Origin: Vreelandella massiliensis
GTDB lineage: Bacteria; Pseudomonadota; Gammaproteobacteria; Pseudomonadales; Halomonadaceae
DNA: 64,000 nt
Assembly: GCF_900155385.1 (NCBI RefSeq)
Contig: NZ_LT699745.1
Location: forward strand, 1,643,561-1,707,560
Reading direction: 5' to 3'
The position numbers were made by a program, and so were the translations under genes. Each line of letters begins with the position of its first letter. The first letter of the stretch is position 1. Shown piece by piece: positions 35,756 through 44,772 of the stretch. The notes under the pieces are model-generated. The model made no database searches. It saw only the letters and a program-made list of their open reading frames with translations, and was not told the origin of the DNA.

Positions 35756-37420
35756 ATGCAAGCACCGCGCGTACACATTCGTCCTCGTCGTCGCCCCCCG
35801 TTGCGCTTACTGCCGCTTGGGGGATGTGGTGAAGTGGGTATGAATTTCACGCTATACGGCTTCGCGCAGCACTGGATCGCCATTGACTGCGGCATGATGA
35901 TACGTCAAGACTTGCCCAATACCCCGCTGCAAGTTCCCAACCTTGATACGCTCACCACGCTTAATATCACGCCCGAGGCGCTGTTTATTACCCACGGCCA
36001 CGAAGACCATATTGGCGCGGTCGCTTGGCTGTGGCCACATTGGCAGTGCCCGATCTACGCGACACCACTCGCGGCGGGGCTGTTGCGGCTCAAGTTTGCC
36101 GAACATGGGTTAAAACACGATGCCATCAAGGTGGTGGAACCGGGTGAGGCGCTCACATCGGGCCCTTTCACGCTGCGTTATCTCAACCTGACTCACTCCA
36201 TCCCCGAAAGCTGTGCATTAATGATGCTCGCCGGCGACTATCGCATCCTGCACACCGGGGACTGGAAACTCGATGCCGAGCCGTTGGTGGGCAAGCCGGT
36301 CGATGCCGCTCAATTTCGCGCCTTAGCGCCGGTCGATTTAATTGTCGGCGACTCGACCAATGCCCCCATGCCCGGCCACTCCGGCAGTGAAGGGGATGTG
36401 GCTCGCGCGTTGGCCAAAACGCTCTCCACCTGCAAGGGGCGCGTGGTGGTGTCGTGCTTTGCCAGCAATGTGGCGCGTATTGTCGCCATCGCCCGCGCGG
36501 CCCAACGCTGCGGGCGCCGCATCAGTTTAATGGGCCGTTCGATGGAGCGCATGGTAACGGTCGCGCGTGGCCTTGGGTATTTAGATGAACTGCCGCCGCT
36601 GGTACCCGCGCACGATTTGGGGTATTTACCGCCGGAAGAGGTCGTGATTATCGCCACCGGAAGCCAGGGCGAACCCCGCGCGGCACTCCAGCGCTTAGCG
36701 CAGGGGCGGCATCCGTTTGTCGATCTCCAGCCGGACGACAGCATTATTTTCTCGGCAAAAGCTATCCCGGGAAATGAGCGTCCTATTGAGCGGCTGAAAA
36801 AGCGCTTCACCCAACTCGGCGTGTCGGTTTATGACGAGTTTAACCATCCAGAACTTCACGCCACAGGCCACCCGGCGCATGACGAGCTTTGCACCATGTA
36901 CCGCTGGGTAAAGCCCAAGCATCTACTACCGGTACACGGCGAGGCGCGCCACCAGCAAGCTCACCAGGCCATCGCCACGGCGCTGGGGATTGAAGCACCC
37001 TTGGCACCGCTCAACGGCGATATGGTGCGATTCGACAGCCGCGGGCTGCAATGCGAAGCGCGCTATCCGCAGCCGCCCTGCATTGTGAACCAAAATAATG
37101 TGACACCCCACCCAGGACTTGAGGCACCAAGCCATAACCAGCGGCGCGGCAGCCTTTACCTTGCCCTGCCCGTCACCGCAAGCGAGACGGGGTGGTGGCG
37201 TATCGGTCGCTTGATGCTGGATAACGCCGGGGCAAGCCCGCTGGATGAAGACAGTTTTAGCGATTGGTTGGACGAGCAGCTAGAAGAGATTCATGCCGAT
37301 ACGCTTGCAGAGCTGCGCCAAGAATTGCAGCCAAGGATAATTGCGTGGCTTGCTGAGCATATGCAGCACCTGCCCGAGGTGCACTTGCAAATCATGGCGG
37401 CAGAAATGCCAACCTCTTGA
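35756..37420 (+). CDS. Ribonuclease J family protein
   Basis: 554 residues, the length of Bacillus RNase J1. A metallo-beta-lactamase/beta-CASP ribonuclease with endo- and 5'-exonuclease activity in the family. The zinc-binding motif is THGHEDHIGA (about 78-87), with LPLGGCGEVGMN at the start of the beta-lactamase domain, DWKLDAEP and GDSTNAPMPGHSGSE, and the beta-CASP region CKGRVVVSCFASNVARIVAIARAA. KAIPGNERPIERLKKRF and LLPVHGEARHQQAHQAIA follow. RNase J is the exception rather than the rule in gammaproteobacteria, which normally use RNase E. It lies alone between divergent purU and convergent moaE. The catalytic residues look intact. Confidence 0.88.
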   Translation: MQAPRVHIRPRRRPPLRLLPLGGCGEVGMNFTLYGFAQHWIAIDCGMMIRQDLPNTPLQVPNLDTLTTLNITPEALFITHGHEDHIGAVAWLWPHWQCPIYATPLAAGLLRLKFAEHGLKHDAIKVVEPGEALTSGPFTLRYLNLTHSIPESCALMMLAGDYRILHTGDWKLDAEPLVGKPVDAAQFRALAPVDLIVGDSTNAPMPGHSGSEGDVARALAKTLSTCKGRVVVSCFASNVARIVAIARAAQRCGRRISLMGRSMERMVTVARGLGYLDELPPLVPAHDLGYLPPEEVVIIATGSQGEPRAALQRLAQGRHPFVDLQPDDSIIFSAKAIPGNERPIERLKKRFTQLGVSVYDEFNHPELHATGHPAHDELCTMYRWVKPKHLLPVHGEARHQQAHQAIATALGIEAPLAPLNGDMVRFDSRGLQCEARYPQPPCIVNQNNVTPHPGLEAPSHNQRRGSLYLALPVTASETGWWRIGRLMLDNAGASPLDEDSFSDWLDEQLEEIHADTLAELRQELQPRIIAWLAEHMQHLPEVHLQIMAAEMPTS

Positions 37421-37426
37421 TCCCCC

Positions 37427-37879
37427 TTACCAGCGGGCGGCATCGAATTGATCAGTGTCACGCTCTTTCACCCAGTAGTCGCCTTGCTTGGCGTGCTCTT
37501 TCTTCCAGAATGGCGCCTGGGTTTTTAGGTAATCCATTATAAAATCACAGGCCTCAAACGCATCGCGGCGGTGCGCACTGGCCACGGCAACCCGGACAAT
37601 CGGGTCACCGGGCGCCAGGTAGCCAATACGGTGGACAATACGTACCCCCTGCAAGGACCAGCGCTGCCACGCTTGCTTGCCGATATCCTCTAGCGTGCTC
37701 TCGGTCATGCCTGGGTAGTGCTCAAGGGTCAACCCTGTGACATCGGGAGACTCGTTAAAGTCGCGCACCAATCCGGTAAAACTCACCACAGCGCCTATAT
37801 CGGTGCGCTGGGCAAGCAAATCGTCATAGCCATACGCCATATCGAACGGCACGGACTGCACAGTGACACGAATATCCAT
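37427..37879 (-). CDS. moaE: MoaE, molybdopterin synthase large subunit
   Basis: 150 residues from the ATG at 37879 (MDIRVTVQS); the longer frame to 37939 is inside the upstream gene and is rejected. MoaE with thiocarboxylated MoaD converts cPMP to molybdopterin. Seen are the dimer and substrate residues GAVVSFTGLVRDFN, GLTLEHYPGMTE, IVHRIGYLAPGDPIVRVAVASAHRRDAFEACDFIMDYLKTQAPFWKKE, including the conserved catalytic Lys segment near KTQAPFWKKE. It starts one base after the stop of the MoaC-MoaD fusion, so the subunits are translated in sequence. Confidence 0.95.
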   Translation of the reverse strand: MDIRVTVQSVPFDMAYGYDDLLAQRTDIGAVVSFTGLVRDFNESPDVTGLTLEHYPGMTESTLEDIGKQAWQRWSLQGVRIVHRIGYLAPGDPIVRVAVASAHRRDAFEACDFIMDYLKTQAPFWKKEHAKQGDYWVKERDTDQFDAARW

Positions 37880-37880
37880 G

Positions 37881-38687
37881 TTATCCCCCGGTGACAGGCG
37901 GAAAAAACGCCACTTCGTCATCGTCGGTGACCGGCGCACTGTCGTTGGCCATTACTTGGTTGACAGCACACAGCGTGCGGCGATCACTCAGCGCGGCAAA
38001 CACGTCGCTACGCTTCGCCAGCGCCGCTTTGAGGCCACCAATGTCACGCGTCTCCATTTCATCCAAGCCGATCACGGCCTCGCTGACGCCCAAGCGCTCG
38101 CGTAGCTCGGCGAGAAATTTCACGCGCACGCACGGTGAGGCGCAGCGCTCGCCAATACTGACTTCCCCTGTGGCACTGGTGCCGGTCACAATGGGAGAAA
38201 CAGCGTCTTCCACATCGTGGCGACGATAGTCACCGCTTTTCCCACCTTGTTTGCTCTCAAGCTGGACTGCCTCGATGCGCATCGATTTATCCACGGCTTT
38301 GCACATGTCGTAAAGGGTCAAACACGCGACCGAGACCGCCGTTAACGCCTCCATCTCAACGCCGGTTTGTCCACTCAAGCGACACATCGCTTCAACGTGA
38401 ACACACCCATGCTGCTCATCAATCTCGAAATCAATCGCGACTTTGGACAGTGCGAGCGAATGGCACAGCGGAATCAATTCATGGGTGCGCTTAGCCGCTT
38501 GAATACCGGCAATACGCGCCGTTGCAATGACGTCGCCCTTCGGCAGCGCCCCTTCCGTCAAGAGCTTGAGCGTTTGCGGCTGCATCAGAATGCGCCCAGA
38601 TGCCACGGCCTCACGGCGAGTTGCTTGCTTGTCGCCCACATCCACCATATTGGCTTCACCTCGGGCATTAAGATGCGTCAGCTGCAT
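37881..38687 (-). CDS. MoaC-MoaD fusion: cyclic pyranopterin monophosphate synthase plus molybdopterin synthase small subunit
   Basis: 268 residues. The first ~160 residues are MoaC: the fold's motifs [76 protein letters not shown] and [10 protein letters not shown] are all present. The last ~85 residues ([23 protein letters not shown]...[15 protein letters not shown]...[14 protein letters not shown]) are a ubiquitin-like MoaD ending in the Gly-Gly tail that is adenylated and thiocarboxylated. In most gammaproteobacteria these are separate genes, so this is a real fusion joined by a linker of about 30 residues. moaE follows one base downstream. moaA is not in the window. Confidence 0.9.
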   Translation of the reverse strand: MQLTHLNARGEANMVDVGDKQATRREAVASGRILMQPQTLKLLTEGALPKGDVIATARIAGIQAAKRTHELIPLCHSLALSKVAIDFEIDEQHGCVHVEAMCRLSGQTGVEMEALTAVSVACLTLYDMCKAVDKSMRIEAVQLESKQGGKSGDYRRHDVEDAVSPIVTGTSATGEVSIGERCASPCVRVKFLAELRERLGVSEAVIGLDEMETRDIGGLKAALAKRSDVFAALSDRRTLCAVNQVMANDSAPVTDDDEVAFFPPVTGG

Positions 38688-38761
38688 GTAAAGTCACCTT
38701 AAATCGCTTTAGCGGATAGCATAACAGGCCCAGTGAATGCTCGGCACCCCACCCACGCTCT

Positions 38762-39340
38762 TTAAGCGTTTGCTTCTCGCGATGCCAGCGCCCACTGCTT
38801 CACCCAGAGAGAAATGGCTTCAATATCGTCAATATCGAGCCGCGTGACACCCTTTCTTAGTATGCGCCCATCTTCCGCTTTAAGCGCTGCGGCTCGCACC
38901 CACTCATTATCGAGTATGACCGACTCCCCGACGCCGTCGCGGTAGAGCACCAGCTTTGGCAACGGCCAGTCCTTAAACCCCTCAACGATCACCAAGTCAG
39001 GTTCATGCGGCACCATTAGGCTGAGCAAGTGATTAAGGTCGGGCTCCTGCTGACCAGGGGTTTCCCGCATCAGGGCAAACCGCTGATGCGAGGCAACCAA
39101 CATGGGAGACGCCCCTGCTTGGCGTAGCTCATAGCTATCTTTACCCGGCTTATCGACGTCGAAACGGTGATGGGCGTGTTTCACTACGCCCACATCAAGT
39201 CCCGACTCGCGCAAATGTGGCAATAACTGGGTGAGCAGCGTGGTTTTGCCCGTCCCACTCCAGGCGGCAACGCCCAAAACGGGGAAAGGCATAGGCGCCA
39301 CAGCGGCTATATGGGCGGATGACGAAGATGATAACGACAT
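38762..39340 (-). CDS. mobB: MobB, molybdopterin-guanine dinucleotide biosynthesis GTPase
   Basis: 192 residues from the ATG at 39340 or a nearby alternative. A P-loop GTP-binding protein that supports MobA in attaching GMP to molybdopterin. The P-loop is WSGTGKTTLLTQLLP, followed by VGVVKHAHHRFDVDKPGKDSYELRQAGASPMLVAS and LVIVEGFKDWPLPKLVLYR, all typical of MobB. It is the third Moco gene of the minus-strand run and is upstream of the moaCD fusion by about 75 bases. mobA is not in the window. Confidence 0.93.
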   Translation of the reverse strand: MSLSSSSSAHIAAVAPMPFPVLGVAAWSGTGKTTLLTQLLPHLRESGLDVGVVKHAHHRFDVDKPGKDSYELRQAGASPMLVASHQRFALMRETPGQQEPDLNHLLSLMVPHEPDLVIVEGFKDWPLPKLVLYRDGVGESVILDNEWVRAAALKAEDGRILRKGVTRLDIDDIEAISLWVKQWALASREANA

Positions 39341-39388
39341 CGTGGCAGGCTCCTGGGTTACCCTAATCAAATTTTGCCAGATAAATAA

Positions 39389-40648
39389 TTACTTATCCTC
39401 GCTAGCACCGGGCAACACCCAATTCAGCACAATACCCACCACGGCTGCAAGGCTTACCCCCTGCAGCGTGAATTGGTTGCCTCCGAACTGCATACCGCCA
39501 ATACCAAAGACCAGTATCAGCGACACCACCACCAAGTTGCGCGGCGCCGTCAACGAATGCCCAGCGCGAACCAGCGTGTTCATCCCCACTACCGCTATAG
39601 AGCCGAACAAAAGCGTCATGATCCCGCCCATTACCGGCCCGGGAATGGTCTGCAAAAGCGCGCCCAACTTAGCGACAAAGGCCAGAAGAATGGCGACAAC
39701 GGCTGCCACGATCATATACATAGGGTTAAACGCACGGGTTAACGTCACCGCCCCGGTGACTTCCGAGTAGGTGGTATTGGGCGGGCCACCAAATAGGGCC
39801 GCCACGGTGGTTGCCAAGCCATCGCCTAAAAGTGTTCGATGCAGCCCCGGTTTCTCCAGGTAGTTATTGCGTGTCACCGAGCCAATCGCGATCATATCGC
39901 CGATGTGCTCAACCGCCGGCGCGATGGCGACAGGAATCATGAACAAAATCGCCGCCCAGTGGAACTCCGGTGCGGTGAAGCTAGGTAACGCAATCCAACT
40001 GGCTTCTGCAACCGGGGAGAAATCCACCACGCCCATCATCAGCGCCAGGGCATAGCCCGTTACGATCCCGCCCATAATCGGCACCAAGCGCAGCAACCCG
40101 CGCCCGAAAACGGCGAGCACCAGTGTCACCAAAAGGCTCATCATCGACAGGACAATCGCCCGTGTATAGTCGATGTTTTCGCTCGTTTCGCCGGTGGCCA
40201 TATCCACTGCCACCGGCGCAAGCGCAAGGCCAATCACCATAATCACCGGCCCTACCACCACAGGGGGCAACAACCGATGCAACCAGCCGGTACCCTTTAG
40301 GCGTACCGCCTGGGAAATCACCACATAAACCAAACCGGCTGCCATCAACCCCCCAAGCGTTGCCGGAATACCAAAGTTGGCGATAGAGCCCTGAATAGGC
40401 GCAATAAACGCAAACGAAGAGGCCAAAAACACCGGTACGCTCTGCCTGGTGACGGCATGAAACACGAGCGTGCCCGCCCCGGCGGTAAAAAGCGCCACAC
40501 TCGGATCAAGGCCGGTTAGCAGTGGCACCAAGACTAGCGCCCCAAAGGCGACAAAAAGCATCTGGGTGCCGGTTAATAACATTTTGGGCCATGAATCGGT
40601 TTGCGCTGTCGTATCTGTCACGTGGGGCCTCCTCCGTATCGAGTCCAA
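39389..40648 (-). CDS. uraA: Uracil permease UraA (NCS2 family)
   Basis: A 419-residue inner-membrane proton symporter for uracil. The sequence shows fourteen hydrophobic segments of the NAT/NCS2 fold and the motifs VPVFLASSFAFIAPI, FGGPPNTTYSEVTGAVTLTRAFNP (helix 10 substrate loop, with conserved Glu nearby) and PGPVMGGIMTLLFGSIAVVGMNTL. Asn and Glu residues in the EHIGDMIAIG and NTTYSE segments fit uracil-contact positions. It follows upp, the enzyme that traps imported uracil as UMP, which supports the substrate call. A terminator-like hairpin lies between upp and uraA, so uraA may also have its own promoter. Confidence 0.92.
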   Translation of the reverse strand: MDSIRRRPHVTDTTAQTDSWPKMLLTGTQMLFVAFGALVLVPLLTGLDPSVALFTAGAGTLVFHAVTRQSVPVFLASSFAFIAPIQGSIANFGIPATLGGLMAAGLVYVVISQAVRLKGTGWLHRLLPPVVVGPVIMVIGLALAPVAVDMATGETSENIDYTRAIVLSMMSLLVTLVLAVFGRGLLRLVPIMGGIVTGYALALMMGVVDFSPVAEASWIALPSFTAPEFHWAAILFMIPVAIAPAVEHIGDMIAIGSVTRNNYLEKPGLHRTLLGDGLATTVAALFGGPPNTTYSEVTGAVTLTRAFNPMYMIVAAVVAILLAFVAKLGALLQTIPGPVMGGIMTLLFGSIAVVGMNTLVRAGHSLTAPRNLVVVSLILVFGIGGMQFGGNQFTLQGVSLAAVVGIVLNWVLPGASEDK

Positions 40649-40686
40649 TTAAATATCAAACCGCGTTAGATCATTATCAGGCGGGC

Positions 40687-40722
40687 AAAAAAATGCCCCC
40701 AACGCACGGGGCGAAAGGGGCA
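40687..40722 (-). terminator. Terminator-like hairpin between upp and uraA
   Basis: TGCCCC (40694-40699) pairs with GGGGCA (40717-40722); on the minus strand it is followed by a run of seven T (A tract 40687-40693). The 17-base loop weakens it, so it may act as a partial attenuator of upp-uraA read-through. Confidence 0.6.
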
Positions 40723-40738
40723 ATCGAGCTAGGTGCGC

Positions 40739-41368
40739 TTACCGCGTACCAAAAATTTTATCGCCGGCGTCGCCAAGGCCGGGGACGATATAGCCGTTCT
40801 CGTCGAGTCGCTCGTCAACAGCGGCGGTGTAAATCTCAATATCGGGATAGGACTCCTGCACGCGCTTAATACCTTCGGGTGCGGCCACCAGCACGATCAC
40901 CTTCATGCTTTCACAACCACGCTCACGCAGCATATCCAATGTCGCGACCATCGACCCTCCCGTCGCCAGCATCGGGTCGATCACGATGGCCATACGCTCT
41001 TCAATGTCGTTGGCAAACTTAGCAAAGTAAGGGACCGGCTGTAGCGTTTCCTCATCACGATAGAGGCCCACCACGCTAACACGCGCGCTGGGGATCAAAT
41101 CCGTTACGCCCTCTAGCATGCCTAAACCGGCACGCAGAATCGGCACGACCGTGACTTTTTTCCCTTTAAGACGCCGCGTGGCGATTGGCTCGCCGTTCCA
41201 GCCTTGAATTTCGTGATCTTCGATTTCGAGCCCTTGCGTGGCCTCATAAGTGAGAAGCTTTGCCACTTCGCCGGCTAACTCACGGAAGCTTTTGGTGCTA
41301 AGGCCAGCTTCGCGCATCAGCCCCAGTTTATGCTGAACAAGCGGATGATTAATGGCATGAACACTCAT
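40739..41368 (-). CDS. upp: Uracil phosphoribosyltransferase
   Basis: A 209-residue pyrimidine salvage enzyme converting uracil and PRPP to UMP. The PRPP-binding loop is [19 protein letters not shown], with [15 protein letters not shown] and the uracil-contact segment [28 protein letters not shown]. The length is the same as E. coli Upp (208). It is followed by uraA for uptake. A hairpin with T tract on its 3' side may limit read-through into uraA. Confidence 0.96.
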   Translation of the reverse strand: MSVHAINHPLVQHKLGLMREAGLSTKSFRELAGEVAKLLTYEATQGLEIEDHEIQGWNGEPIATRRLKGKKVTVVPILRAGLGMLEGVTDLIPSARVSVVGLYRDEETLQPVPYFAKFANDIEERMAIVIDPMLATGGSMVATLDMLRERGCESMKVIVLVAAPEGIKRVQESYPDIEIYTAAVDERLDENGYIVPGLGDAGDKIFGTR

Positions 41369-41463
41369 GGGACTTCCTCGCTACAGGCATTAATTCAACG
41401 ACTTTCGTCGTCTCGACACGACTACAAAATTGCGCGCCATTCTACCCACAACCGCCCCTAAGG

Positions 41464-42147
41464 TTAAGGGGTTTCTGGCAATTGCCACTCAATCTGGTCG
41501 CGTCCTTGCGATTTAAGGAATTCATTCGCTTGAGAAAAGTGACGCGAGCCAAAAAACCCCCGGTGCGCCGACAGCGGCGAGGGGTGCGGCGCCTCAAGCA
41601 CGCAATGACGCTGCCGATCGATCAAGCTTTTCTTCTGTCGCGCATGACCGCCCCACAACATAAAAACGCAAGGGGGGGCTTTTTCACTGACCACTTCTAT
41701 CACACGGTCGGTGAATCGCTCCCACCCTTTTCCGCGATGCGATGCTGCATTGCCCTGCTCAACGGTCAAGGCTGTGTTAAGCAGCAAAACGCCCTGCTTG
41801 GCCCAGGCTTCGAGATTACCGTGTTTAACGGGGTCAAACCCGACATCCGCGGCAAGCTCTTTATAGATATTGGCAAGCGATGGCGGTACCGGCACGCCCG
41901 GCTGCACGGAGAAGCAGAGCCCGTGCGCCTGGTTCGGCCCGTGATAGGGGTCCTGGCCTAAAATCACGACCTTGACCGCTTCAAGAGGTGTTAGCTCAAA
42001 AGCGCGAAACCAGTTCGATGAGTGCGGGTATATCACCTTTTTCGCCGCTTTCTCATCCGCGAGAAACTGCTTGAGCGAGTGCATATATTCAGCATGAAAC
42101 TCATCGTCTAGGGCTTCACCCCACTCACCGGGTAACGGGTTCTTCAT
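41464..42147 (-). CDS. ung: Uracil-DNA glycosylase
   Basis: 227 residues from the ATG at 42147 ([10 protein letters not shown]); the longer frame to 42174 lacks support. It removes uracil from DNA to start base-excision repair. The catalytic motif [22 protein letters not shown] (with Asp and the flipped-base pocket) and the C-terminal [21 protein letters not shown] loop are complete, and [17 protein letters not shown] gives the uracil-contact Asn. It lies between gpt and upp in a nucleobase-salvage run, an arrangement that links uracil excision with salvage. Confidence 0.95.
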   Translation of the reverse strand: MKNPLPGEWGEALDDEFHAEYMHSLKQFLADEKAAKKVIYPHSSNWFRAFELTPLEAVKVVILGQDPYHGPNQAHGLCFSVQPGVPVPPSLANIYKELAADVGFDPVKHGNLEAWAKQGVLLLNTALTVEQGNAASHRGKGWERFTDRVIEVVSEKAPPCVFMLWGGHARQKKSLIDRQRHCVLEAPHPSPLSAHRGFFGSRHFSQANEFLKSQGRDQIEWQLPETP

Positions 42148-42184
42148 CGCCTTGCCTTGTTCTCTATGCGCCACGGTTATGAGA

Positions 42185-42664
42185 TTACTTTTTAACCTGA
42201 TCGACGAGCGGCTCGACGTAGGCCACGCCCATATCCCAGGGGAATTGGATCCAGCACTGCTGAGCCACTTCCGTCAGGTACTGGTCGACAAGCGGCCGCC
42301 CTTCTGGCTTGGCGTAAATCGTGACAAAGTGCGCTTTAGGCAGCATTTCCCTCACGGCCTTGGCCGTTTTGCCGGTATCCACCAGGTCATCAACCAGAAG
42401 CCAGCCGTCGCCGTCATGGTCGACCCCTTTCAGCACATTCAAGCCACTCTGCTCCATGTGGTCATAGCTTTTAATGCAGACCGTATCGATCAAGCGCACA
42501 TTCAGCTCGCGGGCGATCAGCGCGGCGGGGATCAATCCTCCACGCGTAATGGCCACAATGCCTTTAAAATCGCGCTCAACCAGCTGATGACACAGTTGGC
42601 GAACATCGCGGTGGAGCTGATCCCAGGAAACCGTGAAATGCTGGTGGTAGCGGTGAGAACTCAT
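42185..42664 (-). CDS. gpt: Xanthine-guanine phosphoribosyltransferase
   Basis: 159 residues from the ATG at 42664 ([14 protein letters not shown]); the longer frame overlaps apt and is rejected. It salvages xanthine and guanine with PRPP. Features are the PRPP loop [20 protein letters not shown], the nearby [21 protein letters not shown] and the C-terminal nucleobase contact [12 protein letters not shown]. The length matches E. coli Gpt (152). It is directly after apt (7 bases between), so the two purine PRTases are cotranscribed. Confidence 0.93.
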   Translation of the reverse strand: MSSHRYHQHFTVSWDQLHRDVRQLCHQLVERDFKGIVAITRGGLIPAALIARELNVRLIDTVCIKSYDHMEQSGLNVLKGVDHDGDGWLLVDDLVDTGKTAKAVREMLPKAHFVTIYAKPEGRPLVDQYLTEVAQQCWIQFPWDMGVAYVEPLVDQVKK

Positions 42665-42671
42665 AGAGGAT

Positions 42672-43217
42672 TTACTCGTCTTCGGTGAAAGAACAGACCG
42701 CGAACACACCGAAGCCTGAATCGCGAATTTTTTGCGATCCACCTAATTCAGGCAGATCAATGATGGTGGCAGTTTCCACCATGTGGCCACCGCAGCGCTG
42801 GATTAAATTCGCCGCGGCCAGCATCGTGCCACCAGTGGCAATGAGATCGTCCATTAGCAAAATACGATCGCCCTGGTTGAACGCATCGGCGTGCAGCTCG
42901 ACCTCTGAGTGGCCGTATTCCAGGGTGTAAGTTTCACTGACTGTTTTAAACGGCAGCTTCCCTTTCTTGCGTACGGGCACAAAGCTACAGCCAAGCTCAT
43001 ACGCTAACGGCGCCCCAATGATAAAACCCCGCGCGTCAATCGACGCGATGGCATCTAAGTTCATCTCTTGATAACGGTGCACGAAGCTGTCGATCAGCTT
43101 GCGAAAGGCGGCACTGTTTTGCAGTAACGGGGTAATATCGCGAAAATTTACCCCCGGTTCAGGCCAATCCGGCACCGTGCGGATAACGGACTTAATATAG
43201 TCGCCGTAGATGCTCAT
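42672..43217 (-). CDS. apt: Adenine phosphoribosyltransferase
   Basis: A 181-residue salvage enzyme converting adenine and PRPP to [30 protein letters not shown] is the family N-terminus, [25 protein letters not shown] the hood contact, and [23 protein letters not shown] the PRPP loop. ELPELGG ends the adenine pocket. It precedes gpt and follows the NCS2 permease, forming an uptake-plus-salvage set for purines. Confidence 0.96.
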   Translation of the reverse strand: MSIYGDYIKSVIRTVPDWPEPGVNFRDITPLLQNSAAFRKLIDSFVHRYQEMNLDAIASIDARGFIIGAPLAYELGCSFVPVRKKGKLPFKTVSETYTLEYGHSEVELHADAFNQGDRILLMDDLIATGGTMLAAANLIQRCGGHMVETATIIDLPELGGSQKIRDSGFGVFAVCSFTEDE

Positions 43218-43250
43218 CGCGTCTCTCGTTTGGTCGGTAAATGTCGAGTT

Positions 43251-44549
43251 TTAGTCTAAGAAGAAGAATTTAGCCACGAACAGCAGCGCCAATAACACCA
43301 CTGCAATATTCAAATCTTTAAAGCGGCCAGACAGCGCTTTAATCGCCACGTAGCTGATAAAGCCTAGCGCAATGCCTTCGGCGATAGAAAACGTCAGCGG
43401 CATGGCCAAGGCCGCAATCAAAACAGGGGCCGCCTCGGTAGCGTCATCCCAGTCAGCGTGGGACAGGCTACCCGCCATCAGTACCGCGACATACAACAGT
43501 GCACCGGCAGTGGCATAGGCGGGAATCGAGCCTGCCAGCGGAGCAAAGAAGAGGCTCAATAAAAACAGCGCCCCCACCACAACGGCCGTCAGCCCCGTGC
43601 GTCCACCCGAGGCGATGCCTGCCGTGGATTCGATATAGCTGGTCGTGGTTGAGGTCCCCAGCGCTGCGCCCGCCATCGACGCGGTACTATCCGCCATCAT
43701 CGCGCGGCCAATTCGCGGCAACTTACCGTCCTTGTCCAGCAGCTTGCCCCGTTGCGCGACACCCACCAGCGTGCCGGAAGTGTCGAAAAGATCGACAAAC
43801 AGAAAGGCAAAAATCACGCTCAGCATGGCGACATCCAACGCACCCACAAGGTCCATCTGCATCAGCGTCGGGGCAATCGACGGCGGCATCGACATGAGGC
43901 CGCCGTACTCATTATGCCCCAGTAGCATGGCGACGATTGTCACGCCCAAAATACCGATCATTACCGCACCGGTGACGTTTAGATAGGCCAAGGCGGTGAT
44001 CACAAAAAAGCCGATCAGCGCATAAATCGCCGACGGCTCGCTAAGATCCCCAAGGGCAACGTAGGTGGCTGGATTTGACACCACGATGCCGGCATTTTTA
44101 AGCGCCACCATGGCCAGGAAAAGCCCGATCCCCGCCGCGATGCCTAAACGTAGCGACAGCGGAATCGAGTTGATGATCCATTCGCGAATCTTAAAAATAC
44201 TCAGCAAAAAGAAGCAAAAGCCCGATAAGAAAACCGCGCCAAGCGCCGCTTCCCAGGTGTATCCCATCCCCAGCACGACACCGTAAGTAAAAAAGGCGTT
44301 CAACCCCATACCCGGTGCCTGGGCGATTGGATAGTTGGCCCAAATCCCCATCACCAAACAGCCGATAGCCGCGGCCACACAGGTCGCCACAAAGACGGCA
44401 CCGTAATCCATTCCCGCCTCGGAAAGGATGCTGGGGTTCACGAAGATGATATAGGCCATCGTCAGGAAGGTCGTAACCCCGGCGATCACCTCGGTTTTGA
44501 TACTCGTTTTGTGCTCAGTGAGCTTGAAGTGTTTATCAAGAAAGTTCAT
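43251..44549 (-). CDS. NCS2 family purine permease (AzgA/GhxP-like)
   Basis: 432 residues, fourteen transmembrane helices. It belongs to the AzgA branch of NCS2: ETKTSIKTEVIAGVTTFLTMAYIIFVNPSILSEAGMD-like start (here FKLTEHKTSIKTEVIAGV...), APGMGLNAFFTYGVVLGMGYTWEAALGAVFLSG, LFDTSGTLVGVAQRGKLLD and GTSTTTSYIESTAGIASGGRTGLTAV are diagnostic. E. coli members of this group carry guanine/hypoxanthine (GhxP/Q) or adenine (AdeP/Q). The exact purine is not set by sequence alone, but the downstream apt and gpt fit either. It probably starts the apt-gpt-ung transcript. Just upstream, TTATCGAAAG is repeated twice (44612-44621 and 44629-44638). Confidence 0.9.
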   Translation of the reverse strand: MNFLDKHFKLTEHKTSIKTEVIAGVTTFLTMAYIIFVNPSILSEAGMDYGAVFVATCVAAAIGCLVMGIWANYPIAQAPGMGLNAFFTYGVVLGMGYTWEAALGAVFLSGFCFFLLSIFKIREWIINSIPLSLRLGIAAGIGLFLAMVALKNAGIVVSNPATYVALGDLSEPSAIYALIGFFVITALAYLNVTGAVMIGILGVTIVAMLLGHNEYGGLMSMPPSIAPTLMQMDLVGALDVAMLSVIFAFLFVDLFDTSGTLVGVAQRGKLLDKDGKLPRIGRAMMADSTASMAGAALGTSTTTSYIESTAGIASGGRTGLTAVVVGALFLLSLFFAPLAGSIPAYATAGALLYVAVLMAGSLSHADWDDATEAAPVLIAALAMPLTFSIAEGIALGFISYVAIKALSGRFKDLNIAVVLLALLFVAKFFFLD

Positions 44550-44772
44550 AGGGTTTCTCTATCCTTCGCGCCAACGCGTCGGATCTCTAGGTGCAAGAAA
44601 AGCCGCACATCTTATCGAAAGGCACTTGTTATCGAAAGACAATTTGCGATAAGAGCGCCAAAATGCGGCCGAGCGGTTTGGGCATTTGCCCACTTACTCA
44701 TGATGAGCAAAGAGTGACTAGCAAACTTTAGGCCATTAACTAACCATTCGGTCAAGAACTTCCCAAAGCTAT

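Noticed and set aside
44550-44772. Purine or xanthine riboswitch upstream of the NCS2 permease
   Set aside because: The three-way junction with its conserved loop bases cannot be built; only short repeats are seen.
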